Shown in pieces: positions 25,892-33,829 of a DNA stretch of 64,000 nt (positions are counted from its first letter, which is position 1; every line of letters starts with the position of its first letter). Position numbers and translations under genes: made by a program. Under the pieces are notes generated by a model that did not search any database, was not told where the DNA came from, and saw only the letters and a list, made by a program, of their open reading frames with translations. The stretch spans positions 3,281,001 to 3,345,000 of the forward strand of contig OX638322.1 of assembly GCA_951812575.1 (NCBI GenBank), in the 5' to 3' direction. This DNA comes from Candidatus Binatia bacterium (GTDB lineage: Bacteria; Desulfobacterota; Binatia; Bin18).

Positions 25892-26566
25892 TCACCACTT
25901 CCCGCGTCGGGTTGGGAACTGCTGGGCCTCGGCGAGGCGCTGAAGAAACGTTGCGCGGGGAATTTCATACGCCCCGAGCCGTTGCAGATGCGGATTGGCG
26001 ATCTGACAGTCGATCAATTGAAACTGCCATTGGTGGAGCTGCTGCGTTAAGCGGCAGAAGGCGACTTTTGAGGCATTGGCCACGCGTTTGAACATGGACT
26101 CGCCGAAGAACGCGCGGCCCAAACTCACCCCGTAAATCCCCCCGACAAGCTCACCGTCGTCCCAGGCCTCAGCCGAATGGGCAAAGCCGGCTTCATGCAG
26201 GGCACAGTAGGCGGTCAGCATATCGGGCGTAATCCAGGTGCCTTCCCCGTTCCGCAGCCGGGTTTCCGCGCAGGCGTAGACCACCTCTTCAAAGGCCCGG
26301 TCGAACGTGACCAAAAAGCGCTCCTGCCGGAGCAACCGGCGTAGGCTGCGGGATATATGAAACCCGTCCGGGTCGATGACACAGCGTTGCGGCGGGCTCC
26401 ACCACAGGATCGGGGAGTCATCACTATACCAGGGAAAAATGCCGAGTTGATAGGCCAGCAATAAGCGTTTGAGGCTCAGGTCGCCGCCAACCGCCAGCAG
26501 CCCTTCCGGGTTGGCCCATTCAGGATTGGGAAAGACGAGTTCCTCGGTCAGTTGGTAGACGGGCAT
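25892..26566 (-). CDS. aat: Leucyl/phenylalanyl-tRNA-protein transferase
   Basis: Adds Leu or Phe from tRNA to proteins with N-terminal Arg or Lys, making them ClpS/ClpAP substrates. 224 residues. GIFPWYSDDSPILWWSPPQRCVI is the signature, followed by GTWITPDMLTAYCALHEAGFAHSAEAWD and GGIYGVSLGRAFFGESMF. Length and motif order are normal. It converges on dapB. Confidence 0.95.
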   Translation of the reverse strand: MPVYQLTEELVFPNPEWANPEGLLAVGGDLSLKRLLLAYQLGIFPWYSDDSPILWWSPPQRCVIDPDGFHISRSLRRLLRQERFLVTFDRAFEEVVYACAETRLRNGEGTWITPDMLTAYCALHEAGFAHSAEAWDDGELVGGIYGVSLGRAFFGESMFKRVANASKVAFCRLTQQLHQWQFQLIDCQIANPHLQRLGAYEIPRATFLQRLAEAQQFPTRRGKW

Positions 26567-26612
26567 GCTGGGCTCTTATGGTTCAGAAAACACAACTACC
26601 TGTCAATGCGAC

Positions 26613-26666
26613 AAAGAGGAAACGTGTCCCGCATCTCCAGGCTGTCGGAGGACACGTTTCCTCTTT
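26613..26666 (-). repeat. 54-bp palindromic repeat, copy 2
   Basis: Outer arms AAAGAGGAAACGTGTCC (26613-26629) and GGACACGTTTCCTCTTT (26650-26666) pair perfectly over 17 bp, with an inner CTCC/GGAG pairing in the loop. Its reverse complement aligns to 22910-22963 without gaps over 54 bases, 40 identical. Intergenic, between aat and the UGA-containing gene. Confidence 0.8.
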
Positions 26667-26748
26667 TCATCAGCGTAGCGGACCAGCGCTTGCTTTTTGT
26701 CGAAAAATCGCACAAGAGAAAGGGCAGCGTAAAAACAGGAGGAGTCCC

Positions 26749-27339
26749 ATGGATCGGGTGAGCAAGGTTCCCTTTGATCAGGTTGACGTCGAACTCCAGG
26801 CAATTATGCGTGAATACGACCAGGAACTCGGTGGGTCGGAGTTCGTGCAGGTGTTTGCCCACGCGCCTGAGGTGTTCAAGTCGTTTATCAATTTCTATTT
26901 CCCATTGGTGTCAGGCGAGCGGGGCAATGTCGATGTCAAACTGACCGAGTTGGCCCGCCTCAAGGTGGCCGAGCGCAACGACTGCAATTTATGAATGCAC
27001 GCCCGGTTTGCCTTGGCAAGGCAACAAGGAGTGACGGAAGAACTGATTGCAGCGCTGCCCCAGTACGATACCAGTGAACTCTTTACACCGCGCGAGAAAG
27101 CGGCCATTCGTTTTGCGGATATTCTTGCCGGTGACCACCGTCAGGCTTCACCCGCGTTGTTTGATGCTTTACGCGAGCATTTTACAGAGCCGGAAATCCT
27201 GGAACTGGGCTGGCGGATTGTGACCTTTGTCGGCTACGGCCGGTTGATTCATGCCCTCGGTCTGGAGATTGGGCAGACCTGTCCGCTACACACTGCGGGT
27301 TCTGCTCCAGGGCAGGAGACGCAAACCTCCGCTCAGTAA
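26749..27339 (+). CDS. AhpD/carboxymuconolactone decarboxylase-like selenoprotein (in-frame UGA)
   Basis: Read through one TGA (26992-26994) this is a 196-residue protein with AGGAGGAG before the ATG at 26749. Upstream of the TGA lies ELARLKVAERNDCNL, downstream MHARFALARQQGVTEEL, the two halves of the peroxidase-active site of the CMD/AhpD family, whose usual C-x-x-C becomes Cys79-Asn-Leu-Sec82. After the UGA, TTGCCTT (27008-27014) pairs with AAGGCAA (27018-27024) around loop GGC, with 20 bases between the UGA and the loop, within the known bacterial SECIS range. The C-terminal half has EKAAIRFADILAGD and ILELGWRIVTFVGYGRLIHALG, as in the family. Probably a thiol/selenol peroxidase. A plain nonsense mutation is the alternative; selA/B/C are not in the window. 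Confidence 0.78.
26992..27024 (+). promoter_or_regulatory. Sec UGA codon and bacterial SECIS-like hairpin
   Basis: UGA at 26992-26994, then a 7-bp stem 27008-27014/27018-27024 with a three-base apical loop GGC (27015-27017). The loop starts with G and is 20 bases after the UGA, meeting the usual bacterial SECIS rules (stem 4 or more bp, loop 3-14 bases with an early G, spacing 16-37). Confidence 0.65.
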
Positions 27340-27372
27340 CCCCCCTGGGGACTTATCCGCAGGGTCAATACG

Positions 27373-27403
27373 CCGGGCGTAACCCTACCCGGATTACGCC
27401 CGG
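27373..27403. repeat. 10-bp perfect inverted repeat overlapping the small lipoprotein stop
   Basis: CCGGGCGTAA (27373-27382) pairs with TTACGCCCGG (27394-27403). It lies between the selenoprotein and the convergent small lipoprotein gene and includes the lipoprotein TAA. No T run follows, so a terminator role is uncertain. Confidence 0.5.
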
Positions 27404-27591
27404 TCCAGAGATATGTTGAACCGGTTGAGCAGCTCTTCTGCCGAAACTGGCGGTGTCGGCGGTGGGGACGGTGGAGTCACACTGAGTGGCTGAGGCGCAG
27501 GCGGCGGCAGGCGGCGTGCTGGTGTACACTGGCTTAAAACAAGACAGCAGATCAGCAGACAACCGAATCGTGCAAACAATGTACTGCTCAT
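27394..27591 (-). CDS. Small proline-rich lipoprotein, 65 aa
   Basis: Starts MSSTLFARFGCLLICCLVLSQC: a signal peptide with lipobox LSQC, then a Pro-rich stretch (PARRLPPPAPQPLSVTPPSPPP in shortened form) and EELLNRFNISLDRA. The ribosome site is weak; a TTG at 27603 is an alternative. Similar Pro-rich tails tether small envelope lipoproteins. Function unknown. Confidence 0.45.
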   Translation of the reverse strand: MSSTLFARFGCLLICCLVLSQCTPARRLPPPAPQPLSVTPPSPPPTPPVSAEELLNRFNISLDRA

Positions 27592-27640
27592 ACCTAGTCG
27601 CAACCAATTAGTCTATACGAAAAATACCGACTCGTTTGTA

Positions 27641-28720
27641 TCAAAACTGGCTGGGATGAGCGACCGCATGCGCGGTCTCAGCCAGGATGACGGCGCGGCG
27701 ATCAAAATCGCTGAGTCGCTCATCCCTGAGTTGGCCGTTCTTGTACAATACAAAGAGCTGCATACCCACCACGGCTGTTTTCCACAACGCGAAGGTCTCA
27801 TAAAATCTGATATTGCCGACGTCACGGCCACTCCGTCGAGCATAGCGCTGAACGATTGCGTCTCGGGACAGGAACCCCGGTAAAACGGGCATTTGGGCAA
27901 TCTCCCGTCGGCCCGGCGGGTCATCGTGCTGGGTCCAATAATTGAGCAACAGACCCAGGTCGATGAGTGGGTCGCCGAGCGTGCATTGGTCCCAGTCGAA
28001 GAGAGCAATAATCCGAGTGATGTCTGTTGGATCGACCATCAGATTGTCGAGCTTATAGTCATTGTGCAGCAGGGTTGGAGGGGGCGAAGCTGGCACATGG
28101 CTAGCCAACCACTGTCCAAGTTCATCCATAAGCGGAAGTTCTTCGACCTTGGCCGACTCCCAGCGCTTGCGCCAGTTGCGAACCTGCCGTTCGACAAAGC
28201 CCTGGGGTCTGCCCAAGGTGTCGAGTCCGACCGCCCGGTAATCTACTGCGTGGAAGTCAACCAGGGTGTCCACAACGGCTTCGCTGAGGCGGATATACAC
28301 GTCCGGCCGACCAAGCTGCTCCGCCGGCAGGTCTTTATGAATAACCAGGCCGCTTCTGCGCTCCATGACAAAAAACGGTGCACCCAGGACGCTCGTGTCG
28401 TCACAAAAAAAATACGGCCGCGAGGCCGGTGGGAAAACTGGCCACAGGGCAGACAGCGTCCGAAATTCCCGAGCCATATCATAGGCCCCTACGGCCAGTG
28501 GGCCGCCGGGTGGCCGGCGGAGGACGTATTCGCGAGCACCAAAACGCACCAGATAGGTCAGATTGGCATGTCCGCCGGCAAATTGCACGACCGTCAGCAG
28601 GCCGTCAGCATCGGGCAGACGCTCACGCACATAGGTATCCACCACGTTCAGGTCAAGCGTGGCTTCCGGACGAACGGCCACGGTTTCAGGTTCGGTCCAG
28701 CCTGGCGGAGTATGTTCCAT
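27641..28720 (-). CDS. Aminoglycoside-phosphotransferase-family kinase
   Basis: 359 residues. Kinase-like fold of the APH/ACAD10 type: FAGGHANLTYLVRFG (nucleotide loop), EYVLRRPP with the ATP-binding Lys or Arg, FVMERRSGLVI as hinge, and catalytic LLHNDYKLDNLMVD followed by IALFDWDQCTLGDPLIDLG (metal Asp). This subgroup often accompanies acyl-CoA dehydrogenases and phosphorylates small hydroxylated substrates; no acyl-CoA dehydrogenase is next to it here. Not an antibiotic resistance call. Confidence 0.8.
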   Translation of the reverse strand: MEHTPPGWTEPETVAVRPEATLDLNVVDTYVRERLPDADGLLTVVQFAGGHANLTYLVRFGAREYVLRRPPGGPLAVGAYDMAREFRTLSALWPVFPPASRPYFFCDDTSVLGAPFFVMERRSGLVIHKDLPAEQLGRPDVYIRLSEAVVDTLVDFHAVDYRAVGLDTLGRPQGFVERQVRNWRKRWESAKVEELPLMDELGQWLASHVPASPPPTLLHNDYKLDNLMVDPTDITRIIALFDWDQCTLGDPLIDLGLLLNYWTQHDDPPGRREIAQMPVLPGFLSRDAIVQRYARRSGRDVGNIRFYETFALWKTAVVGMQLFVLYKNGQLRDERLSDFDRRAVILAETAHAVAHPSQF

Positions 28721-28795
28721 CGACGTTCCTTCTCTCCTGGGTATGACCTGTGGAACAAGTCTGTGTCATGCATAGGTAATGGAAGCCGTGGGTGT

Positions 28796-29167
28796 TTACA
28801 ATAATCTGCCAATCCAGAAACCACACACAACGGCCAGCAGGCCAACCATCACGCTGCCAACAATATTCAACACACCGAGCAGAACGCTACCGTTCTGAAA
28901 CAACTGCATGGATTCATACGCGAACGTCGAGAAGGTGGTATAGGCGCCCAGAAACCCAACGACGAAAAAATGTCGTTGTGGAGATGCCAAGAGCGCCCGG
29001 TCATGCAGAACGGCGAGAGTGACACCTAAGAGCAAACTCCCGCTGATATTGGCCAGAAACGTCCCGTATGGAAAATTGGCTCCCAGAAGCCGTGCCGCCC
29101 AACTCGAAACCAGAAAGCGTGCGTTTGCACCGAAAAAGCCTCCCAATCCAATCAGAAGATATTGCAC
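28796..29167 (-). CDS. crcB: Fluoride efflux channel CrcB/Fluc
   Basis: Small dual-topology membrane channel exporting fluoride. 123 residues from the GTG at 29167, which has GGGGGA upstream. GGFFGANARFLVSSW, the TFLANISGSLLLG motif with its Asn, and GFLGAYTTFSTFAYES with the Phe-box and TTFSTF are all present. Four hydrophobic helices. No fluoride riboswitch-like sequence was found upstream. Confidence 0.93.
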   Translation of the reverse strand: MQYLLIGLGGFFGANARFLVSSWAARLLGANFPYGTFLANISGSLLLGVTLAVLHDRALLASPQRHFFVVGFLGAYTTFSTFAYESMQLFQNGSVLLGVLNIVGSVMVGLLAVVCGFWIGRLL

Positions 29168-29346
29168 GCGATTTCCCCCTTTATGCCCGAGCACATGTGA
29201 TTCTCGTTTCTTTCCTTAGCGAAGCGTTTCGCCCGGAGATAGTCCGTCCTCTTCCCACGTCAGGCTGTCCCGCCATTGACTCCTGCCACGCGACCGTCTT
29301 TAGTGGCAGCACGGGAGAAGAGGCAGAGTCATACGGAGGGAAGACG

Positions 29347-29970
29347 ATGGACGATATTCTCCAAGCGCTATTCCGCTGGGTCCATTTACTGGCCGGGATC
29401 ACCTGGATCGGCCTGCTGTACTATTTCAACCTGATCAACGCTCACTTTCAGGGCGCGCTTGAGGCGGACGTCCGCAAACAGGTTGTGCCGCAGATCATGC
29501 CGCGTACGCTGTGGTGGTTCCGCTGGGGAGCCATGTTCACCTTTTTGTCCGGTCTGTTGATGATTCTCTGGAAGTATTTCCTGCTGGGGAGCGGCTTTAC
29601 CGGCGATGCCGGTCTGTTCGGATCGAGTGCAGGGCTGTGGATCAGCATGGGTGCGCTGTTCGGTACGATTATGTGGTTTAATGTCTGGTTCATTATCTGG
29701 CCGGCCCAGCAGCAGATCATCACGGCTACGGTCAAGGGTGAGGCACCGGACCCGGCGCTACCCAAGCGGGCATTGCTCGCCTCTCGGACAAACACCTTTC
29801 TGTCCGTTCCCATGCTGTTCGGCATGATCACCGGCTCCGGGCATTATCCGTCGATTACCTTTGGACCGCTGTGGCTGATTATTGTCCTGGTGCTTGGCTT
29901 CGGTCTGGCCTATCACCTGATTTTCCAGATCAGCGGAAAAGTCGCCAAGGACTGGCCGATAGAGGAGTGA
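29347..29970 (+). CDS. PuuD-like (DUF989) integral membrane protein without cytochrome domain
   Basis: 207 residues with about five hydrophobic helices. LFRWVHLLAGITWIGLLYYFNLIN, with its His and Trp, resembles the N-terminal membrane part of the urate hydroxylase PuuD. WWFRWGAMFTFLSGL, MGALFGTIMWFNVWFIIWPAQQQII and FLSVPMLFGMITGSGHYPS also fit. Full PuuD is roughly twice as long and ends in a cytochrome c domain, absent here. The lone domain is common in some phyla, with unknown role. The ATG at 29347 is chosen over a longer artefactual frame. It converges on the next gene. Confidence 0.7.
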   Translation: MDDILQALFRWVHLLAGITWIGLLYYFNLINAHFQGALEADVRKQVVPQIMPRTLWWFRWGAMFTFLSGLLMILWKYFLLGSGFTGDAGLFGSSAGLWISMGALFGTIMWFNVWFIIWPAQQQIITATVKGEAPDPALPKRALLASRTNTFLSVPMLFGMITGSGHYPSITFGPLWLIIVLVLGFGLAYHLIFQISGKVAKDWPIEE

Positions 29971-29974
29971 CGGG

Positions 29975-30745
29975 CTACTCCTGCTGCGCGTTTGCCTGAA
30001 ACGTGAACGCGACGACAGCTTCTCCCTTTTCAGGCAGAGAAACTTTTTGTGAGCGCGTGCCAAACCGCTCATGCCAAGCCGCGATGGTGTACTCGCCGGG
30101 TGGAACATTGAGGAGTCTGAAGGCTCCGTCCTGATCGCTCAGGGCAAAATACGGATGGTCGAATGCTCCCAGATAACTCCGCATCCAGCCGTGGATGTCA
30201 CACTTGACCTCAATGCCGACTTCCTCCGCATCCACGGTCACGTTCCGTGACGTACCCTTGAGCCCCAGGCTGAAATTCCAGTGTGACGAATTGCGCGGCA
30301 GGCCGTGGACATTATGGGCCATGGGGTCGCTATTGAGATAGCGAATCGGTTGATCGACTCGAAGCGCCATAATACGCGGCAGAAAGACACAGCCTTTTTG
30401 ATCGTTCTCAACCGGTTCTTCAGGAACGGCAAAAACTCGCTCGCCCAGCCCGTCCTTGATATACACCAGAGCGTTTTGCAACCTGCCGTTGGTGACCAAC
30501 ACATCGTCGGCGTAGACTGTCCCCTCGTGTTGGGCGGCGCATTCCGACCAGCCACCAAGCTGAACAACGCTTTGCGCCGGCACGGGACCCTCGAAGTGGA
30601 CGCTTCCGGAAATCGTGCCCACCGTAGACAGGTCGAGTGGGGTGGGTTGGCGGGGCGGCTTGGACGGCGTCGAGTCGGTGCAGCCCATGAGCAGAGAGAG
30701 CAGGACTCCAAGGGAAATCAGCCAGACCGATTGAGAGCAATGCAT
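29975..30745 (-). CDS. Cupredoxin-like lipoprotein with carboxypeptidase-regulatory-like domain
   Basis: 256 residues. Lipobox LLMGC-T near residue 22, then an Ig-like/cupredoxin part. HNVHG about residue 144 and KCDIHGWM (Cys, His, Met) near 180 give the His-Cys-His-Met set of a type 1 copper site. After it, FRLLNVPPGEYTIAAWHERFGTRSQ is a carboxypeptidase-regulatory-like beta sandwich. Probably an outer-face electron carrier in the periplasm or on the outer membrane. Similar proteins occur near nitrite/methane-type respiratory genes; none is adjacent here. Confidence 0.7.
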   Translation of the reverse strand: MHCSQSVWLISLGVLLSLLMGCTDSTPSKPPRQPTPLDLSTVGTISGSVHFEGPVPAQSVVQLGGWSECAAQHEGTVYADDVLVTNGRLQNALVYIKDGLGERVFAVPEEPVENDQKGCVFLPRIMALRVDQPIRYLNSDPMAHNVHGLPRNSSHWNFSLGLKGTSRNVTVDAEEVGIEVKCDIHGWMRSYLGAFDHPYFALSDQDGAFRLLNVPPGEYTIAAWHERFGTRSQKVSLPEKGEAVVAFTFQANAQQE

Positions 30746-30756
30746 AGAGCAGAGGG

Positions 30757-31722
30757 TTATTTGGCTTGAACTTCCGCCAGGTTGACACAGTTGATGGGCG
30801 GCTCGCCGGCGCGCAGGCGGTTGACATTGGCGGCCAGACCGCGCGCGATATCGTTATACGACAAATCGGTGACACCCGCAGTATGGGGCGTGGCAATCAC
30901 ATTGTGTTGGAACAGTGGGTCAGCCGGGTCGGTCGGCTCGTCCCAAAAAACGTCTAGGGCTGCTCCGGCGATATCTTTGTTGGCCAGGGCCGTCACCAGG
31001 GCGTCATGATCGATGACCGGGCCGCGCCCAACATTAATGAGGTAGGCCGTGTTTTTCATGCTGGCGAGGGCTGGTGCGTTGATGATCTCCCGCGTGTGGG
31101 GCGTAACCGGAAGGGCCAGGACAACGAAGTCAGCCTCTGCCAGGACGTGACCAAGGTCGTGCGGCCCACCGAGGAAGTCAAACCCGTATTCTTCCTTTAT
31201 GCGCTCGGACGGGTGTTGTTTCAGACCCAACAGCCGCACGTCAAAATGGCGCAGGCGGCTGGCCAACTCCGTCCCGATACTCCCGACGCCAAGAATAGCG
31301 ACTGTCTTATCCAACAGCCCCTTACCCATAGGCGAGCCAAAGACGCCGTTGCGCACGTTCTCGGCCGCCTGGGGAAATTTTCGGGCCAGGGCGAGCATGA
31401 GAAAAATAGCGTGTTCCGAGACTGAGGCGGCGTTGCCTGCTCCTTCTTGGCCGGGGACATTGGCCACATAGATGCCCTGTTCGGTTGCAGTCGGAATATC
31501 TACGCCTTCGAGTCCGACGCCGAACTGATGGATCATACGTGCCGAGGTGGCGCGAATAATGCCCGCATCCACGCGGTGCATGGTTGGCACAACTACATCG
31601 GCGTCGCGCGTCGTGCGCAACACCTCCTCCGCCGGGCAGGCAATGATGGTGTCATTCGGCAGATGGTGTCGGAGCGTCTCGGAACAATGGGGGAAATGGG
31701 TGGAGCACAGAACGATTTTCAT
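30757..31722 (-). CDS. D-2-hydroxyacid dehydrogenase family protein
   Basis: 321 residues from the ATG at 31722, which has AGGGAAG upstream; a TTG at 31752 overlapping the acoX stop is an alternative. NAD-binding VAILGVGSIGTELASRL, LINVGRGPVIDHDALVTAL, and catalytic Arg in NVGRG, Glu in FWDEP and His in ATPHTAG are all visible. Substrate may be glyoxylate/hydroxypyruvate, phosphoglycerate or another 2-ketoacid. It follows the aco genes on one strand and is probably co-transcribed. Confidence 0.85.
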   Translation of the reverse strand: MKIVLCSTHFPHCSETLRHHLPNDTIIACPAEEVLRTTRDADVVVPTMHRVDAGIIRATSARMIHQFGVGLEGVDIPTATEQGIYVANVPGQEGAGNAASVSEHAIFLMLALARKFPQAAENVRNGVFGSPMGKGLLDKTVAILGVGSIGTELASRLRHFDVRLLGLKQHPSERIKEEYGFDFLGGPHDLGHVLAEADFVVLALPVTPHTREIINAPALASMKNTAYLINVGRGPVIDHDALVTALANKDIAGAALDVFWDEPTDPADPLFQHNVIATPHTAGVTDLSYNDIARGLAANVNRLRAGEPPINCVNLAEVQAK

Positions 31723-31748
31723 GCGACGCTTCCCTGTGGCAGGCTGGC

Positions 31749-32726
31749 TCAAGCGGTTGTGTGGCGGGCGGCGTCCATGACCTTTTCAATCTCCAGCACG
31801 CGTGGGCCGTCCCACGAGAGTGCAATCTCCCACCGGTCGTCCGCATTCACAACCAGCTCCCGCTCGCCGTCGAGCGCGATAATCGAGGGCGTGAACGTGA
31901 CGGGCAGCCGCGTGCCAAGCTCCATTAGACTGTGCTGTTTGATCGGGACGGGGACTACCATCCCGGGGGCAATGGGCGCGTTGATCGAGCGGCTATTGCC
32001 CCCAAACTGGACATACAGCCCGGCGTCGTCAGACGGACGGATCGGATGCAGGCTGCCGCCGATTGAGGCCAGGCCGATATTCGTGGGCTGGCCCTGGGTG
32101 AGAAAGAGTTCTCTGAGGCGCTCGGCCTCCCATACGGCCCTGGCCCCCACAAACTGGTAGTCACACACGGCCGCATCAACCAGGGCGATGTCTTCGAGCG
32201 TGCCGTTGCGGTACAGGTTGAGCCGCTTGGTCGGGCGGGTGCACGTTTCCGGGGAGAAGTGCCGGACCGCGTAATAGCCCGCGGCCAGGCCCGCCAGGGT
32301 GGACTCCAAAAACTGGGGAAAGGCGTTGTTCGTTCCGGTTGAAAGCGGAATGAGTGGCATGCGACCACTGCCTTTGGTGACCACCCGGTTGGTGCCGTCG
32401 CCGCCAATGACGATGACGCAGGCCACCCCCTGCTCGCACATGAGCTGCGCCGCTCGGGTCGAGTCGCTGGCCTCGTCAAAGATCGACATTTCAAGAAAAC
32501 GGGTGCTGAGACGCAGCTCGTTTTCAATCCCGGACAGGGCTTTGGTAAAGATATTGGCCGGGTCAGGAAAGAGAACCACTTCGTCCGCCTCGGCACCCTG
32601 AATGCCGAGAATAGCCCGTCGGACGATATAGACTTTTTCCTGGGTATCGAGGATAGAGCCATGCGCCACAAGGCGGCGAATGTCCTTGCCCGCGCGCGGG
32701 TTTGCAATAATACCGACGGACGACAT
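31749..32726 (-). CDS. acoX: ATP-NAD kinase-like protein AcoX
   Basis: 325 residues of the NAD-kinase/diacylglycerol-kinase fold, IGGDGTNRVVTKG near residue 115 and PLSTGTNNAFPQF. It matches AcoX, the ATP-NAD-kinase-like protein of acetoin operons, whose precise role is unresolved. It is the third gene of acoA-acoB-acoX here, separated from acoB by a G-rich palindromic gap of 70 bp. GGXD and other Mg-site residues are present, so it may still bind ATP. Confidence 0.8.
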   Translation of the reverse strand: MSSVGIIANPRAGKDIRRLVAHGSILDTQEKVYIVRRAILGIQGAEADEVVLFPDPANIFTKALSGIENELRLSTRFLEMSIFDEASDSTRAAQLMCEQGVACVIVIGGDGTNRVVTKGSGRMPLIPLSTGTNNAFPQFLESTLAGLAAGYYAVRHFSPETCTRPTKRLNLYRNGTLEDIALVDAAVCDYQFVGARAVWEAERLRELFLTQGQPTNIGLASIGGSLHPIRPSDDAGLYVQFGGNSRSINAPIAPGMVVPVPIKQHSLMELGTRLPVTFTPSIIALDGERELVVNADDRWEIALSWDGPRVLEIEKVMDAARHTTA

Positions 32727-32734
32727 GGGAAATA

Positions 32735-32790
32735 GGGGTTAGGGGTTGGGGACTGGGGGTTGGGGAAACCTAACCCCCAGTCCCCAATTT
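32735..32790. repeat. G-rich palindromic repeat between acoB and acoX
   Basis: TTGGGGACTGGGGGTT (32746-32761) and AACCCCCAGTCCCCAA (32772-32787) are perfect 16-bp arms. GGGGTTAGGGGTTGGGG precedes the left arm. The run of G blocks could form a G-quadruplex. A related G-rich stretch lies at 34869-34902. No gene here. Confidence 0.7.
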
Positions 32791-32796
32791 CCGTTC

Positions 32797-33810
32797 CTAA
32801 AACAGTCCTAATGCTGCCTCGCTGATTTTTTGCGGGTTGGGCAGATAGTGATCTTCCAGGGGCGGACTGAACGGCACCGGGGTGTGAGGAGCCGATACCA
32901 TTTTTATGGGTGCGTTCAAGTAATCAAACCCCTTGTCCGCAACCATGGCCGCGATATCGGTTGCCACATTGCAGCGCGGGTGCGATTCGTCGGCGATCAC
33001 CAGCCGGCCCGTCTTCTCGACCGATTCCAGCACCGTCTCTTCGTCAAAGGGCGAGAGGGTGCGGGGATCGAGCACCTCTGCGCTTTTACCCTGCTTTTCC
33101 AGCTCCGTGGCTGCGGTCAGGGAATGGTGGACCATCTTGCCGATAGCCACGATCGTAACATCCTCGCCGGCGCGCTTGATGTCCGCTTTTCCAAAGGGAA
33201 TGGTGTAGTCTTCCTCCGGCACGGCACCCTTTATGCCGCCGAAGGTGATGTCTTCAAAGAAGATGACCAGGTCGTCATCCCGGATGGCCGAAATCAGGAG
33301 TCCTTTGGCATCATACGGGGTCGAGGGGACGACCGTTTTGAGGCCGGGGATGTGGGTAAAGAGGGAGTGCAACACCTGAGAGTGCTGGGCAGCGGCGCGG
33401 TAGCCGCCCCCGCAGATGGTCCGAATCACCAGCGGGACTTTCGCTTTGCCGCCAAACATATAGCGGAGTTTTGCCCCCTGATTCAGGAGCTGGTCAAAAC
33501 ACACGCCCATAAACCCGACGAACATCATCTCGGCAATGGGCCGCAGGCCGGTGGCCGCGGCGCCAACGGCCGCGCCAATAAAGCCGGACTCGCTGATAGG
33601 CGTATCGATAACACGATTCCGGCCAAATTCCTTGACTAGACCTTTTGTCACGCCCAGGACGCCGCCCCAGGCATCGTCGCCTTCGAGGTGATCGACATCG
33701 GCTCCACCGGCCACGTCCTCGCCCATGATCACCACTTTGGGGTCGCGCTGCATTTCCTGACGCATGGCTTCATTCAGCGCCTCACCAAAATTCAATTCTC
33801 GCTCTGCCAT
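32797..33810 (-). CDS. acoB: TPP-dependent dehydrogenase E1 beta subunit (acetoin dehydrogenase-like)
   Basis: 337 residues from the ATG at 33810, which has GGAG seven bases upstream. The transketolase-like pyrimidine domain has ALNEAMRQEMQRDPKVVIMGEDVAG and RVIDTPISESGFIGAAVGAA. The C-terminal half has ITAATELEKQGKSAEVLDPRTLSPFD, as in E1-beta of pyruvate/acetoin/branched-chain complexes. With acoA it forms E1. The acoX neighbour favours acetoin or a related ketone over pyruvate. Confidence 0.85.
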   Translation of the reverse strand: MAERELNFGEALNEAMRQEMQRDPKVVIMGEDVAGGADVDHLEGDDAWGGVLGVTKGLVKEFGRNRVIDTPISESGFIGAAVGAAATGLRPIAEMMFVGFMGVCFDQLLNQGAKLRYMFGGKAKVPLVIRTICGGGYRAAAQHSQVLHSLFTHIPGLKTVVPSTPYDAKGLLISAIRDDDLVIFFEDITFGGIKGAVPEEDYTIPFGKADIKRAGEDVTIVAIGKMVHHSLTAATELEKQGKSAEVLDPRTLSPFDEETVLESVEKTGRLVIADESHPRCNVATDIAAMVADKGFDYLNAPIKMVSAPHTPVPFSPPLEDHYLPNPQKISEAALGLF

Positions 33811-33829
33811 AATGTTTCTCCGCAAGCTC

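Noticed and set aside
26749..27339. Two separate genes or a simple pseudogene at the UGA
   Set aside because: Both halves are well conserved in one frame and the TGA sits at the Cys position, with a SECIS-like hairpin; not fully excluded without homologues.
28243..28846. Plus-strand and alternative minus-strand frames overlapping the APH-family gene
   Set aside because: Shadow frames without motifs; the 359-residue kinase-like product is convincing.
29168..29346. Fluoride riboswitch upstream of crcB
   Set aside because: The conserved fluoride aptamer sequences are not seen; only a plain 7-bp hairpin (CTGCCAC/GTGGCAG, 29283-29309) is present.
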